Source: Anisus vortex
Taxonomy: Eukaryota; Mollusca; Gastropoda; Planorbidae
Assembly (NCBI GenBank): GCA_949126835.1
Contig: OX421493.1
Location: forward strand, 60,187,898 to 60,251,897
Direction: 5' to 3'
DNA: 64,000 bases
Both the position numbers and the translations under genes were made by a program. This document shows, in pieces, positions 42,540-54,565 of the stretch; within the stretch, counting starts at the first letter, position 1; every line of letters begins with the position of its first letter. Below the pieces are notes generated by a model that was not told the origin of the DNA, made no database searches, and worked only from the letters and a program-made list of their open reading frames with translations.

Positions 42540-43090
42540 AAAGTATTTATATAGACCTAGTGCTTCTCTTCGTGTCCGAGGATTGAGCACGCTCAGCGTA
42601 CTGGAACTTTCTATAAATTGGTTGTAGATGTTGTGGGTGTTGTCACAGACAAGTGGTGTGTTGTCACAGACAAGTGGTGTGTATTGTTTTGGCGATTAAG
42701 CGTTCGTTTTATGATGTCTGCGGTCACTAGCCCTGTCTTTTACCAGTTCCTTGAGATAGGACGGCATATCATTGTGTCAAAGTAGCGCCACTTTATAGTC
42801 AATTCTGGCTTTCACAGGGAGCCAATGGAGCCGTCGCAGGAGAACTGTCACAGAATGTCGCCTTGACTTGCGAATGACCGGCCGGGTGGCACTGTTTTGA
42901 ATACGCTGTAATTCGGCGACCTTGTCGTCAGGTATCCCGATAAGCAGAGCATTTCAGTAGTCGAGGCGCGAGAGTATAAAGGCAGCAGCAAGTTTCTTTG
43001 CTGACTCAAGTGACAAATTGGGTCGTATCTGACCAAGTCTACGCAGCTGTAAATAAAGGCATCTGTGGGCATCGAAAGATCACTTTGAGT
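42540..43090 (-). pseudogene. LINE fragment with 3' tail
   Basis: The minus strand carries SRLDYCNALLIGIPD, ELQRIQNSATRPV and LHWLPVKARIDYKV, classic C-terminal LINE ORF2 motifs. It is followed downstream by a SINE-like tail (TATTTATATAGACC and GAGCACGCTCAG near 42540-42600). The frame is damaged (stop near 42785). Confidence 0.8.
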
Positions 43091-43620
43091 CGAGGATGAC
43101 AACCCAGAAATCTTTGTTGAATTTTAACCAGACTGGATGTATTGGAGCACTTAATCCTCTTAAGTTTTCTCTTAGAGTGTCCGAAGATGTACCAGATAAA
43201 TTTGTCAATACAAAATATAAAAATATAATGGTTTTAATGACGCCGTGTAAAATAATGATATCATTTTTGTCAGATTGTGAAATTTTCATTAAAATAAGCA
43301 GTTAACTTTTATACGATAACATATTGAAGTTACCACACTGTTATCGAAATAATTTCCTTTCTTTCTCCAAATAAAGCTATATCATATTCTATGTGTCTAT
43401 TCAAGCTTTCTCATTTTATCTAATTACCTAATCTATATCTATCAGTCTATCAATCTATCGTTTATAAATTAAGATAATTGATGACAATGAGGTTACTAAC
43501 AAGCAATTACACTTTCGCGTTGAAGAAATTCCTTTATTGTAACAAAACACACAATATAAACTAAACTAGTAGATCTACTAGCGTGTATTTTTACAAACTA
43601 AGCTAAGAAATAATTTGTAG
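43091..43620. other. Interval without recognised genes
   Basis: AT-rich, with CTATC-type short repeats near 43430-43460. It lies just downstream of the signal-peptide exon on the minus strand and would be its first intron. Confidence 0.35.
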
Positions 43621-43647
43621 AAAGATGCTTTTATTTGTGTTTCTTAC

Positions 43648-43711
43648 CTTGAAGAAACAGGCTTGTTGAGAACAGGAGCAGAAATGGTAAAATATGTTGA
43701 TGTGCCATCAT
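43648..43711 (-). CDS. Signal-peptide first exon
   Basis: On the minus strand MMAHQHILPFLLLFSTSLFLQ is encoded up to a strong donor (CAAG then GTAAGAA), phase 1. The hydrophobic core and small-residue region fit a cleavable secretory signal. A phase-1 donor is usual before Ig or EGF exons. It is on the same strand as, and upstream of, the five FBG exon pairs (5.5 kb to the nearest), so it may open the same FREP-like gene. No Ig-like exon was found between, and the link is an inference. Either of the two adjacent ATGs (43711 or 43708) could start. Confidence 0.55.
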
Positions 43712-43969
43712 TGTCGAGTTTTCACAATCGTCTCGATAGCGAGAGGAGCTGGAGCAATCTGTTAGAGGCGCTGGAACAGTCTGTAGTTTATTAAAACTTG
43801 TACCGAATGGATTTGAATTGATGTCGAAATGCGAACATTGACAACTGATGTTAAATGTTCTGTTCAGTTCATAATTACAGATAAAATTTATTATGAGTTG
43901 TTTTAGGTTCAAATGTTCAGCAGTTTATCATGATGACATTTTAATTAGATGGGTACAATTCTATTGGTG

Positions 43970-45335
43970 AGTAAGTGTATGTATGTATGTATGTGTCTGT
44001 ATATGTATGTATGTATGTGTGTGTGTGTATGTATATGTGTGTCTGTGTATGTATTTGTCTCTGTATGTATGTATGTGTATGTATGTATGTGTATGTATGC
44101 ATGTGTAAGTGTATGTATGTGTCTGTGTAGGCTAAGTATGTGTCTGTGTATGTATATATGTGTATGTGTCTGTGTATGTATGTATGTGTGTATGTATGTA
44201 TGTATGTATGTATGTATGTATGTATGTATGTATGTATGTATGTGTCTGTGTATGTATGTATGTATGTATGTATGTATGTATGTGTCTGTGTATGTATGTA
44301 TGTATGTATGTATGTATGTATGTATGTATGTGTCTGTGTATGTATGTATGTATGTGTCTGTGTATGTATGTTTGTATGTATGTATGTGTCTGTGTATGTA
44401 TGTATGTATGTAAGTATGTATGTATGTATGTATGTATGTGTCCGTATATGTATGTATGTATGTATGTAGGCCTATGTGTCCTGTATGTATGTATGTATGT
44501 GTGTATGTATGTATGTATGTGTGAATATATGCATGTGTCTGTGTATGTATGCATGTGTCTGTGTATGTATGTGTGTGACAGTTTCTGTATGTGTGTATGC
44601 ATACATGTGTCTGTGTATATATTTGTCTGTGTATGTATGCATGTGTTTGTGTATAAATTTGTCTGTGTATGTATGTATTTGTCTGTATGTGTCTGTGTAT
44701 GTATGTATGTGCCTGTGTATGTATGTATGTGTCTGTATGTATGTGTCTGTGTATGTATGTGTGTGTCTGTTTTTGTATGTGTATTCGTGTGTATGTGTCT
44801 GTGTATATATTTGTCTGTGTATGTATGCATGTGTCTGTGTATATATGTGTCTGTGTATGTATGAATTTGTCTGTATGTGTCTGTGTATGTATGTATGTGT
44901 CTGTGTATGTAAGTATGTGTCTGTATGTATGTGTCTGTGTATGTATTTATGTGCCTGTGTATAAATGTATGTGTGAGTCTGTGTATGCATGTATGTGTCT
45001 GTGTGTGTATGTATATATATGTCTGTGTATGTATGTGTCTGTGTATGTATGTGTCTGTGTATGTATGTATGTATGTGTCTGTGTATGTATGTATAGAATG
45101 TATGTATGTGTCTGTGTATGTATGTATATGTCTGTGTATGTATGTGTGTGTCTGTGTATAAATTAATGTTTGAGTCTGTGTATGTATGTATGTGTCTGTG
45201 TGTGTATGTATGTATGTGTCTGTGTATGTATGTGTCTGTGTATGTATGTATATGTCTGTGTTTGTATGCATGTGTTTGTGTATGTATGTGTGTGTCTGTT
45301 TTTGTATATGCGTTTGTATGTAAGTGTGTGCATTG
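43970..45335 (+). repeat. GTAT/GTCTGT microsatellite, about 1.4 kb
   Basis: Long runs of GTATGTATGTAT are interrupted by GTGTCTGTGTAT blocks. Long open frames on both strands are repeat artefacts. It ends in a short CAATGAACAAAGAA repeat (45330-45470). Confidence 0.97.
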
Positions 45336-45736
45336 AACAAAGAACAATGAACATGAACAATGAAGAAGTAACAATGAATAAAGAACAACGAGTAAATAAC
45401 AAGGAACAATGTACAAAGAACAATGAACAAAGAACAACGAACAAAGAAAAACGTACAAAGAAAAATGTACATTTAAAGCACTCACACACAAACAGCTAAC
45501 ATTCAACTATTCAACTATTACACCAACACATAAAACCACACATCCCGATATAACTCCTGCGCCGCCTCTGAAACGGTAATTTGTCTTGAACCTTTTTCCT
45601 TAATGTCTCCTGAAGATATATTTCTCTAAATGTTTTAAAATTTATTGCCATGGAGCGCAGACATCCAATTAGTTTCGTCTACCAAATAACTTCTCAAGCT
45701 AGTCCATATACAGAGTCAATTGGCTTCATTGGCGTA

Positions 45737-46066
45737 GTCAGAATATAGTCAGCTAAGGGGAGAGAATATAGTCAGCTAAGGGGAGAGAATATAGTCAGCT
45801 AAGGGGAGAGAATATAGTCAGCTAAGGGGAGAGAATATAGTCAGCTAAGGGGAGAGAATATAGTCAGCTAAGGGGAGAGAATATAGTCAGCTAAGGGGAG
45901 AGAATATAGTCAGCTAAGGGGAGAGAATATAGTCAGCTAAGGGGAGAGAATATAGTCAGCTAAGGGGAGAGAATATAGTCAGCTAAGGGGAGAGAATATA
46001 GTCAGCTAAGGGGAGAGAATATAGTCAGCTAAGGGGAGAGAATATAGTCAGCTAAGGGGAGAGAAG
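45737..46066 (+). repeat. 23-bp minisatellite, about 14 perfect copies
   Basis: The unit is GTCAGCTAAGGGGAGAGAAT plus ATA, with no variation that I can see. Confidence 0.97.
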
Positions 46067-46090
46067 CTATTAGTGAACGGTAAGGGTGTG

Positions 46091-46310
46091 GGGAGCAAGG
46101 TGGCCGAGCGACAGCGCGTTTGGCTAGCGTAACGCATGTCCTCGGTTCGTATCCTGCTGAAGGCTAGGATCTGTTCCGGGGTCTGCAGGGTGTCCCTGAG
46201 TCTACCCAGCTCTGATAAGTACCGACTATAGTGAGGATAAAGTTAAAGCGGCTGAGCCCAGTGCTGGATCCTATGTATCAATTGGTATTTGTTCTTTAAA
46301 AGGGGAGGGG
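46091..46310 (+). repeat. tRNA-derived SINE, second type
   Basis: The head AAGGTGGCCGAGCGACAGCG resembles the A-box region of a leucine/serine-type tRNA and GGTTCGTATCC the B box. The body runs to a GT-rich and G-rich end near 46310. It is not a tRNA gene because no cloverleaf closes. Confidence 0.7.
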
Positions 46311-46329
46311 GGGGGCATTCTGCTTTTAA

Positions 46330-46445
46330 GTCCAGAGCGTAACGTGTATAGGGGCTGTCCCATAATTATGCGTTAGCCCACCAGTGTACTATTCACGGGA
46401 GCGTATCGGTGGGTTACACACTTCGCCAGCTTTGGTACTTAGATG
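46330..46445 (-). repeat. Dispersed repeat copy 3, internally deleted
   Basis: AGAGCGTAACG at the left and GGTTACACACTTCGCCAGC at the right match the two ends of the repeat at 63565-64000; the middle is missing. Confidence 0.65.
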
Positions 46446-47954
46446 TAGGCCTACAGACACAGAAGACACTAGGCTACATATCTTGAGTAAGGCCCTAGCG
46501 TCCTGTACCACCTACGTCAGGCGTCACAAGGGATTTCATTCTAATTGTAAAATAAAACAACACTAGTTGATTGGAATGCAGTACGTAGTGCCAACATAAA
46601 ACTAATATAATAAAGCCGCAGTTTACAGAAGAAACAGAGATATTTGTTAAGAAGAAAACCAAAAGTAAATAAATATTTACAAAGTGTACTTTCTTGTTTT
46701 CTCTTTGCATTGTTTCTTCATAAGAGGGAGCTAATTATTAGCTATTAGTGTACTTTTTACAAAAACGAGCACTCTAGCACTTAGTTAATACAGCCTAGTT
46801 ATGTCTATACATAATAGAAGAAGAAAATTCGTAATAAGTTATAACACCTAATTTATTATGGGATGGTCCAATTATTTTATTTGCTTTCCACTTGAATTTC
46901 GCACAACTACAATTTTTTGTCTTTAATTGTATATGACAGTTATTCAATAATTAGACACTAGTTGATTTTAATATTTGGTTTACACCGTTTACATAACCTG
47001 AAATTACTAAGTGGCTATTTCATATTGGCATCAGGGAGTCGAAACGTAACTCCTTTCAGTACTGATAATTCAAAAATTTTGTGCCGGTAATTTCCCCTAG
47101 TTTATACCATTTAGTGTTATTTAATTTCTTCTTTATGTTTGGAACTGTCCTCAATTTCAACTTGTGACGTAAAATAGTTTGTTTCATGGAAATAAATTTA
47201 ATTAAAACTACAAGTTTTAGTTTCAAGATCATCATCATCAATCCCTTGACCGTTTTGACCGTTGTGATCGTTGTGATCGTTGGGAGGAGCGAATGGACAC
47301 CTCAGCAGTCAACTTTCTCCACTTTTGCCTATGTTGAGCGGTTGTCGATAATGTTTGAAATAAAAGTGTCACTAAGTTGACCAATTGAGCCTACACCCGT
47401 CATATTTTCTTTTTCTTACCTTATATTAAGTTACAGACGGTCCTTCTACACTCATAATTTTAAAAGTTTATTTGTATAACGCTGAGAACAAACGCATAAC
47501 GTAAGCTCAGAGCGCAATTAAAATTGAGCAACAAAAACATGTATAGAGCCTTTGTTTATGCAAGAACACGAATATAATTTTCTAGGCTAAATAAGTATAA
47601 AAAATACTTAATAAGAGCTTATAAAACAAAGTATAGCCTATAGATAATTGATAATATCAAAGCTGAAAAAAAACAACATAATACAGAGAAAATAAATGTA
47701 ACATTTACCGACATAATATAATAAACAGTAATAAATCAGTCAAGGTCTAAAAATGCTTAACAAAAATTAAATATAAATATTTTTATTGCGTGTCTTTTTA
47801 TTAAAAGTTTTTTTTAAAAGGAGCCTAATGGTCTACCTGGGCTGAATGGGGATCAGATTCCAGACTTAATGCCAGATGTAGAGAAGGCTCAACGGTCGTC
47901 AAGAAGAAACGGGGCACCTACAGAAGTGAGGAGTCAACAGAACCGTGTGCTCTT
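46446..47954. other. 1.5-kb interval without a supported gene
   Basis: AT-rich sequence. Short repeats GACCGTTTTGACCGTT and GTGATCGTTGTGATCG are at about 47247-47285. A worn LINE/SINE-like tail (TTTATTTGTATAACGCTGAG) is at 47465. No exon was convincing. Confidence 0.4.
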
Positions 47955-48206
47955 TGAGGAACATAGGGTTTGATTAGTTCCTTGAGATAAGACGGAACAT
48001 AGGGTTTGATTAATTCTTTGAGATAAGACGGAACACATGGTTTGATTAGTTCCTTGAGATAAGACGGAACATAGGGTTTGATTAATTCTTTGAGATAAGA
48101 CGGAACATAGGGTTTGATTAATTCTTTGAGATAAGACGGAACATAGGGTTTGATTAATTCTTTGAGATAAGACGGAACATAGGGTTTGATTAATTCTTTG
48201 AGATAA
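47955..48206 (-). repeat. 36-bp tandem repeat grown from LINE coding sequence, 7 copies
   Basis: On the minus strand the unit reads CCGTCTTATCTCAAAGAATT and so on, translating as PSYLKELIKPYV in one frame. This is the APSYLKELI region of the LINE ORF2 next to it. Confidence 0.8.
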
Positions 48207-48560
48207 TGTACGGCATCTCATTTATTATGTAGGAACTGATGGCAAAGTATCGCCACTTTGTATTTTGTATCAATTCTGACTCTCATAGCTAGGGAGCCAA
48301 GGGGGTTGGCGTTGGAGAACTGTCGCAGAATCGTGATTTAACCTACGCACTGTTTTGAATAGGCTATATTAGAGACTTTATCGTCAGAAATCCCAGTTAG
48401 CATAACATTACAGTATTCGGGGCGCTAGAGTAGGCCTACAAAGGCAGCGACAAGTTTATTTGCTGAGTCATACGACAGATAAGGTCGTATCTGATCCTCA
48501 AAGCGGCTGATAAATTGTTTATGTGGGCGTCAAGGAAGACTATTTCTAATTTATATAAAT
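48207..48560 (-). pseudogene. LINE ORF2 fragment
   Basis: The minus strand holds worn versions of the SRxxYCNxxLxGIxDDKV and LQRIQNSA-type region seen at 42540-43090, with several breaks. It runs directly into the 36-bp array. Confidence 0.65.
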
Positions 48561-48839
48561 GACCCAATAGCATGAACACTGGAACAAAAGTTTAGATTAT
48601 TTGAAGATGATTATAGGCCTAAACTTTATAGAACGATAAAAAAAAAAAGTAAAAGATAGTGAACTCTTATAAAAATGAATAAATGAATTACAAAAATGAG
48701 AATCTAACTGGATTGTCTTTTCAACCAGAAAATTGCTAACTGTTAAAGAAAATCCATATAAAAGATACAAATAATTACAAACTACTTTATTCATGGTATA
48801 ATGACATAGTATAACCCAAACTAAAAAGCAAAGTAGGCC

Positions 48840-49430
48840 TACTTAGGAGTAAGAATAAATGATAAATTAATTTGGAATTCACATATTCAAGAAGTAATTG
48901 AAAAAATGAAACAAAACATTAGGCTTTATAAAAAGGACTGTTTACAAATGTAATAAGAAAATAAAACTAAAATGCTATCTCACATTAGTTAGACCTAGAC
49001 TATAGCCTACTAGAATATGCATCATCTGCATGTATGGACCATCAACTAAAGAAAACATTTTTTTAAATTATTAGAACGAATTCAGCTGCAAGGTTTATTA
49101 CTAGCGAATATTCACAACTAACAAGAGTAATACCAATTGTTAAATCACTAAATCTAGAAACACTAGAGGACAGAAGGGCAGAGAGTAAAGTTGTAATCTA
49201 ATCTTATACATTATAATATAATACACAAGGCATTCAACTCTAGCAACCCAATAACAGCCTGTTGCAATACTTAAACATAGACTAAAGAGAAAAACAATTG
49301 TCTTATTCCTTATGCGAGAACAAATGCATATATGTAGCCTACTCTTCTTCTCGAGTGGCATCCGGTCATAATATGGGTTGCCTGAATAGACCAGGAAAAC
49401 CAGTAACTTAACATTAATTTAAAACACTGA
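48840..49430 (+). pseudogene. LINE ORF2 C-terminal fragment (jockey/CR1-like)
   Basis: With frame breaks the plus strand reads YLGVRINDKLIWNSHIQEVI, then RPRL, SQLTRVIPIV-like and SLNLETLEDRRAESK, and ends near FFSSGIRS-type sequence. It is the fullest of three copies (16660, 21785). Confidence 0.75.
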
Positions 49431-49499
49431 TAGAAAGGCATGAATAGACTCCAACCACTGAAGAGCGTAGGATGCAATCACTTTCTCTATAGAAATATA

Positions 49500-51003
49500 T
49501 AAGATAAGATGTTATAGCTTCTTTCGCTTATGCCTTTCGCCCCACCTGGGACATAGGCCGCCAACAAGAGTCCTCCAGGTATCTCGATCCTGGGCCAATT
49601 TCTCTATCTGACCCCAGTTTAGTCCTAGCTTTTTAACATTGGTTTCCATATCGCGCCTCTAGGTGTTTCTCGGTCGACCTCTTTTCCTTTTGCCCTGTGG
49701 GTTCCAAGTGAGCGCTTGCCGAGTGACACTGGAGTGACACTGGAGTGACACTGCTGTATGCCGGTTTTCTGAGGGTGTGGCCAATCCATTTCCATCACTT
49801 TTGGGAAATTTCCTCTTCCACGGGCCTCTGTTTAGTTCGTTGCCAGAGTTCTTCATTGCTGATGGTTTCAGGCCAACTTATCCTAAGGATTCTTCTGAGG
49901 CAGGTGTTAACAAATGCCTGTATTTTCCTGACATTGGGGGCGGTCATTCTCCAAGTTTCCGATCAATACATCACAATGGGCTTAACAATGGTGTTAAATA
50001 TTCTTAACTTTGTGTTCAAGAATAGAATTCTGGAGCTTCAAACCTTTTTCAGTTGGTTAAAGGCTGCTCTTGCTTGGCCCGTTCTGGTTTTTATATCTGC
50101 TTCGGCCCCTCCTAGTTTGTCTACTATGCAGCCTAAGTACTTGAAACTTTCTACTTCTTCTAGGCTTTCTCCTGCTAGCACTATTGGTGAGTTGCTTGTT
50201 CCATTGACTTTTAGGACTTTACTTTTTCCTCCGTGGATATTATAGCCAATGCATGCAGAATAGTTTGCTACATCTGTTGTTTTCTCCTGCATTTGCTGTT
50301 GGGTGTGTGAGAGGATGACCAAGTCGTCTGCAAAGTCAAAATCGTCCAGCTGTTTCCAGAGTGTCCATTGTATTCCATTCCGCTTTGTCTCTGTGGTCAT
50401 CTTCATTATCCAATCAATGGCTAATAGGAACAAGAATGGTGAAAGCGGGCAACCTTGTCTTACTCCTGTCTGCACAGGGAAGGCTTCTGTAGTTTGCTGG
50501 CCATGTACTACTCTAAATGTTATCATCGTCTGTAATTGTTAAGCGCATAGAACTGATTGCGGGATATGCGCTATATAAGCTTCATTATTATTATTATTAT
50601 TAATGTTAAACCTTCATAGGACGACCTTATAATGTTAACTACCTTCTGCGGGACTCCATAGTGTCCATCAGGTCGATCTGCCCACACTATCGAATGCTTT
50701 CTCGTAGTCAATAAAGTTTATGTGGAGTGGGGAGTTCCATTCTAGTGATTGTTCTAGGATAATACGTAGAGTAGCAATTTGATCTGTGCAAGATCTATTT
50801 TTCCTAAGGCCTGTATGTTGATCACGGAGTTTGGGGTAAACAGCTTCTTTCATCCTGTTTAGAAGAACTCTGTTAATGACTTTGCCAGGGATAGACAACA
50901 GTGTTATTCCTCTATAGCAGGAGCTAAGATCACCCTTTTGGGGAGTTTGATGGGGAGTCCTTCTTTCCATTCCAGTGGAACTCTTTCATCTTCCCATATT
51001 TTT
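49500..51003 (-). pseudogene. LINE (RTE-like) reverse transcriptase, decayed
   Basis: Order on the minus strand: CYRGITLLSIPGKVINRVL (near 50930) and INFIDYEKAFDSV (near 50690); then after a 140-bp gap TGVRQGCPLSPFLF (50450), DFDFADDLVILSH (50350, the catalytic FADD) and FKYLGCIVD (50140); then the tail [20 protein letters not shown] (near 49690). The order and motifs are those of a non-LTR reverse transcriptase; the RTE-like label is from general resemblance. Frame breaks and an insert at 50527-50605 show it is inactive. No endonuclease is present, since the 5' part is cut at the array starting 51005. Confidence 0.85.
50527..50605 (+). repeat. SINE 3' fragment inside the LINE
   Basis: TTAAGCGCATAGAACTGATT, then ATGCGCTATATAAGCTTC and an ATT run. 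It is the common mollusc SINE tail in plus orientation. Confidence 0.7.
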
Positions 51004-51004
51004 C

Positions 51005-51720
51005 TTTTTTTTTTTTAAAGATGTTATAGGCCTACCAAGTTTTTTTTTAAAGAAGATGTTATAGGCCTACCAAGTTTTCTTTTTTTTTAAAGAAGATGTT
51101 ATTGGCCTACCAAGTTTTTTTTTAAAGAAGATGTTATAGGCCTACCAAGTTTTTTTTTTTAAAAGAAGATGTTATAGGCCTACCAAGTTTTCTTTTTTTT
51201 TAAAGAAGATGTTATTGGCCTACCAAGTTTTTTTTTAAAGAAGATGTTATAGGCCTACCAAGTTTTTTTTTTTAAAGAAGATGTTATAGGCCTACCAAGT
51301 TTTTTTTTTTTTAAAGAAGATGCTATAGACCTAACAAGTTTGTTTTTTTTAAAGAAGATGCTATAGGCCTACCAAGTTTTCTTTTTTTTTAAAGAAGATG
51401 TTATAGGCCTACCACGTTTTCTTTTTTTTTTAAAGAAGATGTTATAGGCCTACCAAGTGTCTTTTTTTTTTAAAGAAGATGTTATAGGCCTACCAAGTTT
51501 TCTTTTTTTTTTTAAAGAAGATGTTAAAGGCCTTCCAAGTTTTCTTTTTTTAAAGAAGATGTTATAGGCCCACCAAGTTTTCTTTTTTTTTATAAAGAAG
51601 ATGTTATAGGCCTACAAAGTTTTCTTTTTTTTTTTAAAGAAGATGTTATAGGCCTACCAAGTTTTCTTTTTTTTTAAAGAAGATGTTATAGGCCTACCAA
51701 GTTTTCTTTTTTTTTTTTTC
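51005..51720 (+). repeat. Minisatellite of about 38-41 bp, about 18 copies
   Basis: The unit is AAAGAAGATGTTATAGGCCT plus ACCAAGTTTTC and a variable T run. Confidence 0.95.
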
Positions 51721-51894
51721 ATTTTCTACAATAAGGGATATATATGGCAGTGATTCTAAACCAGCAACTGAGACACTGAAAAACTCTGTTGTCAAAAAAG
51801 GCATTCAAGAAAAATTTGAAGACTTTTCTTTTCAACTAAGTTGATCAAGTACACCCCCATCAGCAAAAAACTTGTTTAAAACTATTTAAAATGT

Positions 51895-51985
51895 TATTGT
51901 CGTTTCGTTTTTGTGAGCGCGCTGAGCATGCTTGCATTAGCATGGAATGAGGCGCTATGCTATATATAAATGATCAATTAATTCA
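51895..51985 (+). repeat. SINE/LINE 3' tail fragment
   Basis: GAGCATGCTTGCATTAGCAT followed by AGGCGCTATGCTATATATAA is a worn copy of the tail shared by SINEs in this window. Confidence 0.6.
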
Positions 51986-52057
51986 TTAATTAATGAACTT
52001 TAGAATTTTATATATATATATTTTTTTTTGGGGGGAGGGGGACTCTTTTTTGAATGA

Positions 52058-52165
52058 CCTCGATCAGGCCGGCTGGTCCTGTGGTTTGTTCGTCAGACTG
52101 TCAACCAAAACTTACCCAATCATCTTCTATCTAGTAGGTAGGAACATCCGTAAAACTTATAAGAT
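52058..52165 (+). repeat. tRNA-derived SINE, internally deleted
   Basis: It joins the tRNA-like head CCGGCTGGTCCTGTGGTTTG and CAGACTGTCAACCAAAAC to the end ATCTTCTATCTAGTAGGTAG, and lacks the body seen at 22262. Confidence 0.65.
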
Positions 52166-52170
52166 TATTC

Positions 52171-52284
52171 ACGGCGCAGTTCATTACAGCTATCGGACTT
52201 GTTGTCTGAATCCTCCCTATCATAGCCACGGCGCAGTTCATTACAGCTATCGGACTTGTTGTCTGAATCCTCCCTATCATAACA
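52171..52284 (+). repeat. 57-bp direct repeat, 2 copies
   Basis: ACGGCGCAGTTCATTACAGC and the next 37 bases are present twice without change. Confidence 0.9.
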
Positions 52285-53060
52285 TTTGAGAACGAAGAAG
52301 ATCCTCATTCATTTAAAGTTTGATTATCACCATCCAATATCAAAACTGAGTTTAGCTGCTAGACTAGGGGCTACAGTCGGAACAACAGAATCATACAACT
52401 GCGAATCATCGGCGTACAATTTAAGTAGACTATTTATAATTTATGACTAGATCTATTTGAATTACCGAAATGTTTGATAAAATCACCGAGTGAATAAATG
52501 TACCTATATAGAAAACCATTGCCATTGCGTTCTTCTCTTAGCCGTAGTTGTAAACTAGTATGTAAATATTGTAGGCTACTTTGATTAAGCCCTATAGTTT
52601 TAAATGACGTTAAATTATTGGTTTTCCTAGTTTATTCGGGCAACCCATTCCATGACGGATGCGATATAATCTTTTTGTTAGGTTTACCACTTAAATTACC
52701 CTCTCTTCACTTATTTAACGTTACATTACAGACGCTACGCTTCTATAAAAATTATTCCGTGTCCTTAAAATCTCTTAAAATAAAGTTTAGAATTGTAAAT
52801 CCCCATGTCAACGCAACAAAGAATTCCAACAATGCATTTGTTTATTTTATAAAATACATTTTCTTTTCTAAATTTAGCTCATTCCTTTCTTTCCCTTAAA
52901 AAAAAGAGACAGCCCTATTATTTACACAGGTAGTACTAACTCTACTAACGCGTTGTCGAAACGTGCTGTAGCGAACTCCCTTGTAGGTGACAACTTCTTT
53001 CAAGCGAATCTTCCACTCTCCTTTTTCCTTCCCCAAGTTGCAGCTCACATACACACCTAC
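52285..53060. other. Interval without recognised genes
   Basis: AT-rich; a 93-codon plus frame (52618-52899) has no recognisable family and poor coding character. Confidence 0.35.
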
Positions 53061-53248
53061 ACACATACACACCTAAATCTTGCACACTGAAACACTCACG
53101 GAGACCAGTGACCTGTTAGGAGACGTAGCGGGCTAGGGACAACAGCATACCTCTCTCTGTTGCTCAGTTGGCAGTCAGGCTCGGAAAGACATTTGCCGTT
53201 GGATTAATTTGTTATTTTGGTATTTCGGAGATTTTTTAATTTTTAAGA

Positions 53249-53272
53249 ATGCATTCGAGTTGTCAACTTATG
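53249..53272 (+). CDS. Possible first coding exon with strong donor
   Basis: The ATG at 53249 opens eight codons (MHSSCQLM) that end at TATG then GTGAGTAA, a near-ideal splice donor. Upstream, 52960-53240 is less AT-rich than the surroundings and looks like a 5' UTR/promoter region (pyrimidine tract near 53010, no in-frame stop-rich repeat). No second exon was recognised to the right, so gene identity is unknown. Confidence 0.3.
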
Positions 53273-53989
53273 GTGAGTAATATTATAGGCCCTAGTTACA
53301 TTATAAAATAGTTATATTATATACAATATAATGTTAATAGTTTGTTGTCATGAATCGAAGGTATGATTAAGTTACTGACTTTTTTAAAACAATTTAATCT
53401 AGATCTAAGCAATTTGTTGTTATTTGTTCTTTAATAATATTATTAAGTGTCAAAACTACCGGTTGTGTCGTCACTTTAATTTTGTTTATTTAACATATAA
53501 CATATTTGTTGAAAACACGTTTTGAATAAGCTTAACTTTGAAATAATTTAAAGACGAAATCGTGATTGAATTCATTAATCATGTCATCGCTTCTAATTCT
53601 ATTCTAATAACCAGGGCTGCGGAGTCGGTAGATAAATGTTCCGACTCCGACTCCTCATTTTTTTTTACTTCCGACTCCGACTCCTCTGTATTAATATGCG
53701 AATGTATTTTGTACATTCCTTGAAGGAAAGAAAGGCAACATACATCTACGTGTCATTACCACAGGACTACTGGCTGGAAAGCCAACAGTCTACTGTATTT
53801 AATTTTAAATATTCATGGGCCCCCTAACTCTTGAGGGCCCCGGTACGGCGTACCGACTTTACCCCCCCCCCCTCGTGGGGCCTGATCAGTAGAGGTCACG
53901 ATCGGCGACTCCAACGGACAAACGGTTAATCCCTTACCAGTGAGAGGCTCGGTTACACATGGGCGCTGCGTGCCCTGTAACAGCAGAAC

Positions 53990-54526
53990 TAGGGATGTTA
54001 AAACCGGTTATCGGTTCTACAAAACCGGTTTAAAATCGAATTTCGGTTCCCCCCTCTACCCCCCCCCCCTCCCGCGCAATGTCACAAGTCACATGCCGGA
54101 ACAGCCAAATGTGCGTATTTTGTAGGTATATTTGAAAAATACTTCAAATTTAATTAGTGTTTGCAGGCATTCAAGGGGTTGATTTGTGTGAATACAATAT
54201 GATTTTGTATTCTTTACCATAAAATTCTTTAGAACTAAAAAAATCTGGGCTCATTGATTAAAACCGATAATAGCTTTCAATTTGTTCAATAGTGATGGGG
54301 CCTAATCAAATTACCGATTATCGTTGACCATAATATTAAGAAGCATATAAAGAGGCATATATAATTTATGAAAACTTGTAAAATAATGTGTTGAAAGAGA
54401 ATCAAAAGAATATGTATTTAATAGTGCCGTTAATAATAAAGCACAGACGCGGTGTTTTGAAAATAAAAACCGGTTTTTGGTTTCAAAACCGGAATCCGGT
54501 ATTCCGGTTTTCGTTTAACATCCCTA
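53990..54526. mobile_element. 537-bp MITE with 8-bp duplication
   Basis: The inverted ends TAGGGATGTTAAA (53990) and TTTAACATCCCTA (54526) are flanked by AGCAGAAC on both sides (53982-53989, 54527-54534). Subterminal AACCGG/CCGGTT repeats are frequent. The 8-bp duplication fits the hAT group. Confidence 0.88.
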
Positions 54527-54565
54527 AGCAGAACTTAACACTATGAAAAGTATAAATATTACCAC

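Noticed and set aside
44132..45472. 446-codon minus-strand frame rich in HTYIHT.
   Set aside because: It is GTAT microsatellite sequence read backwards.
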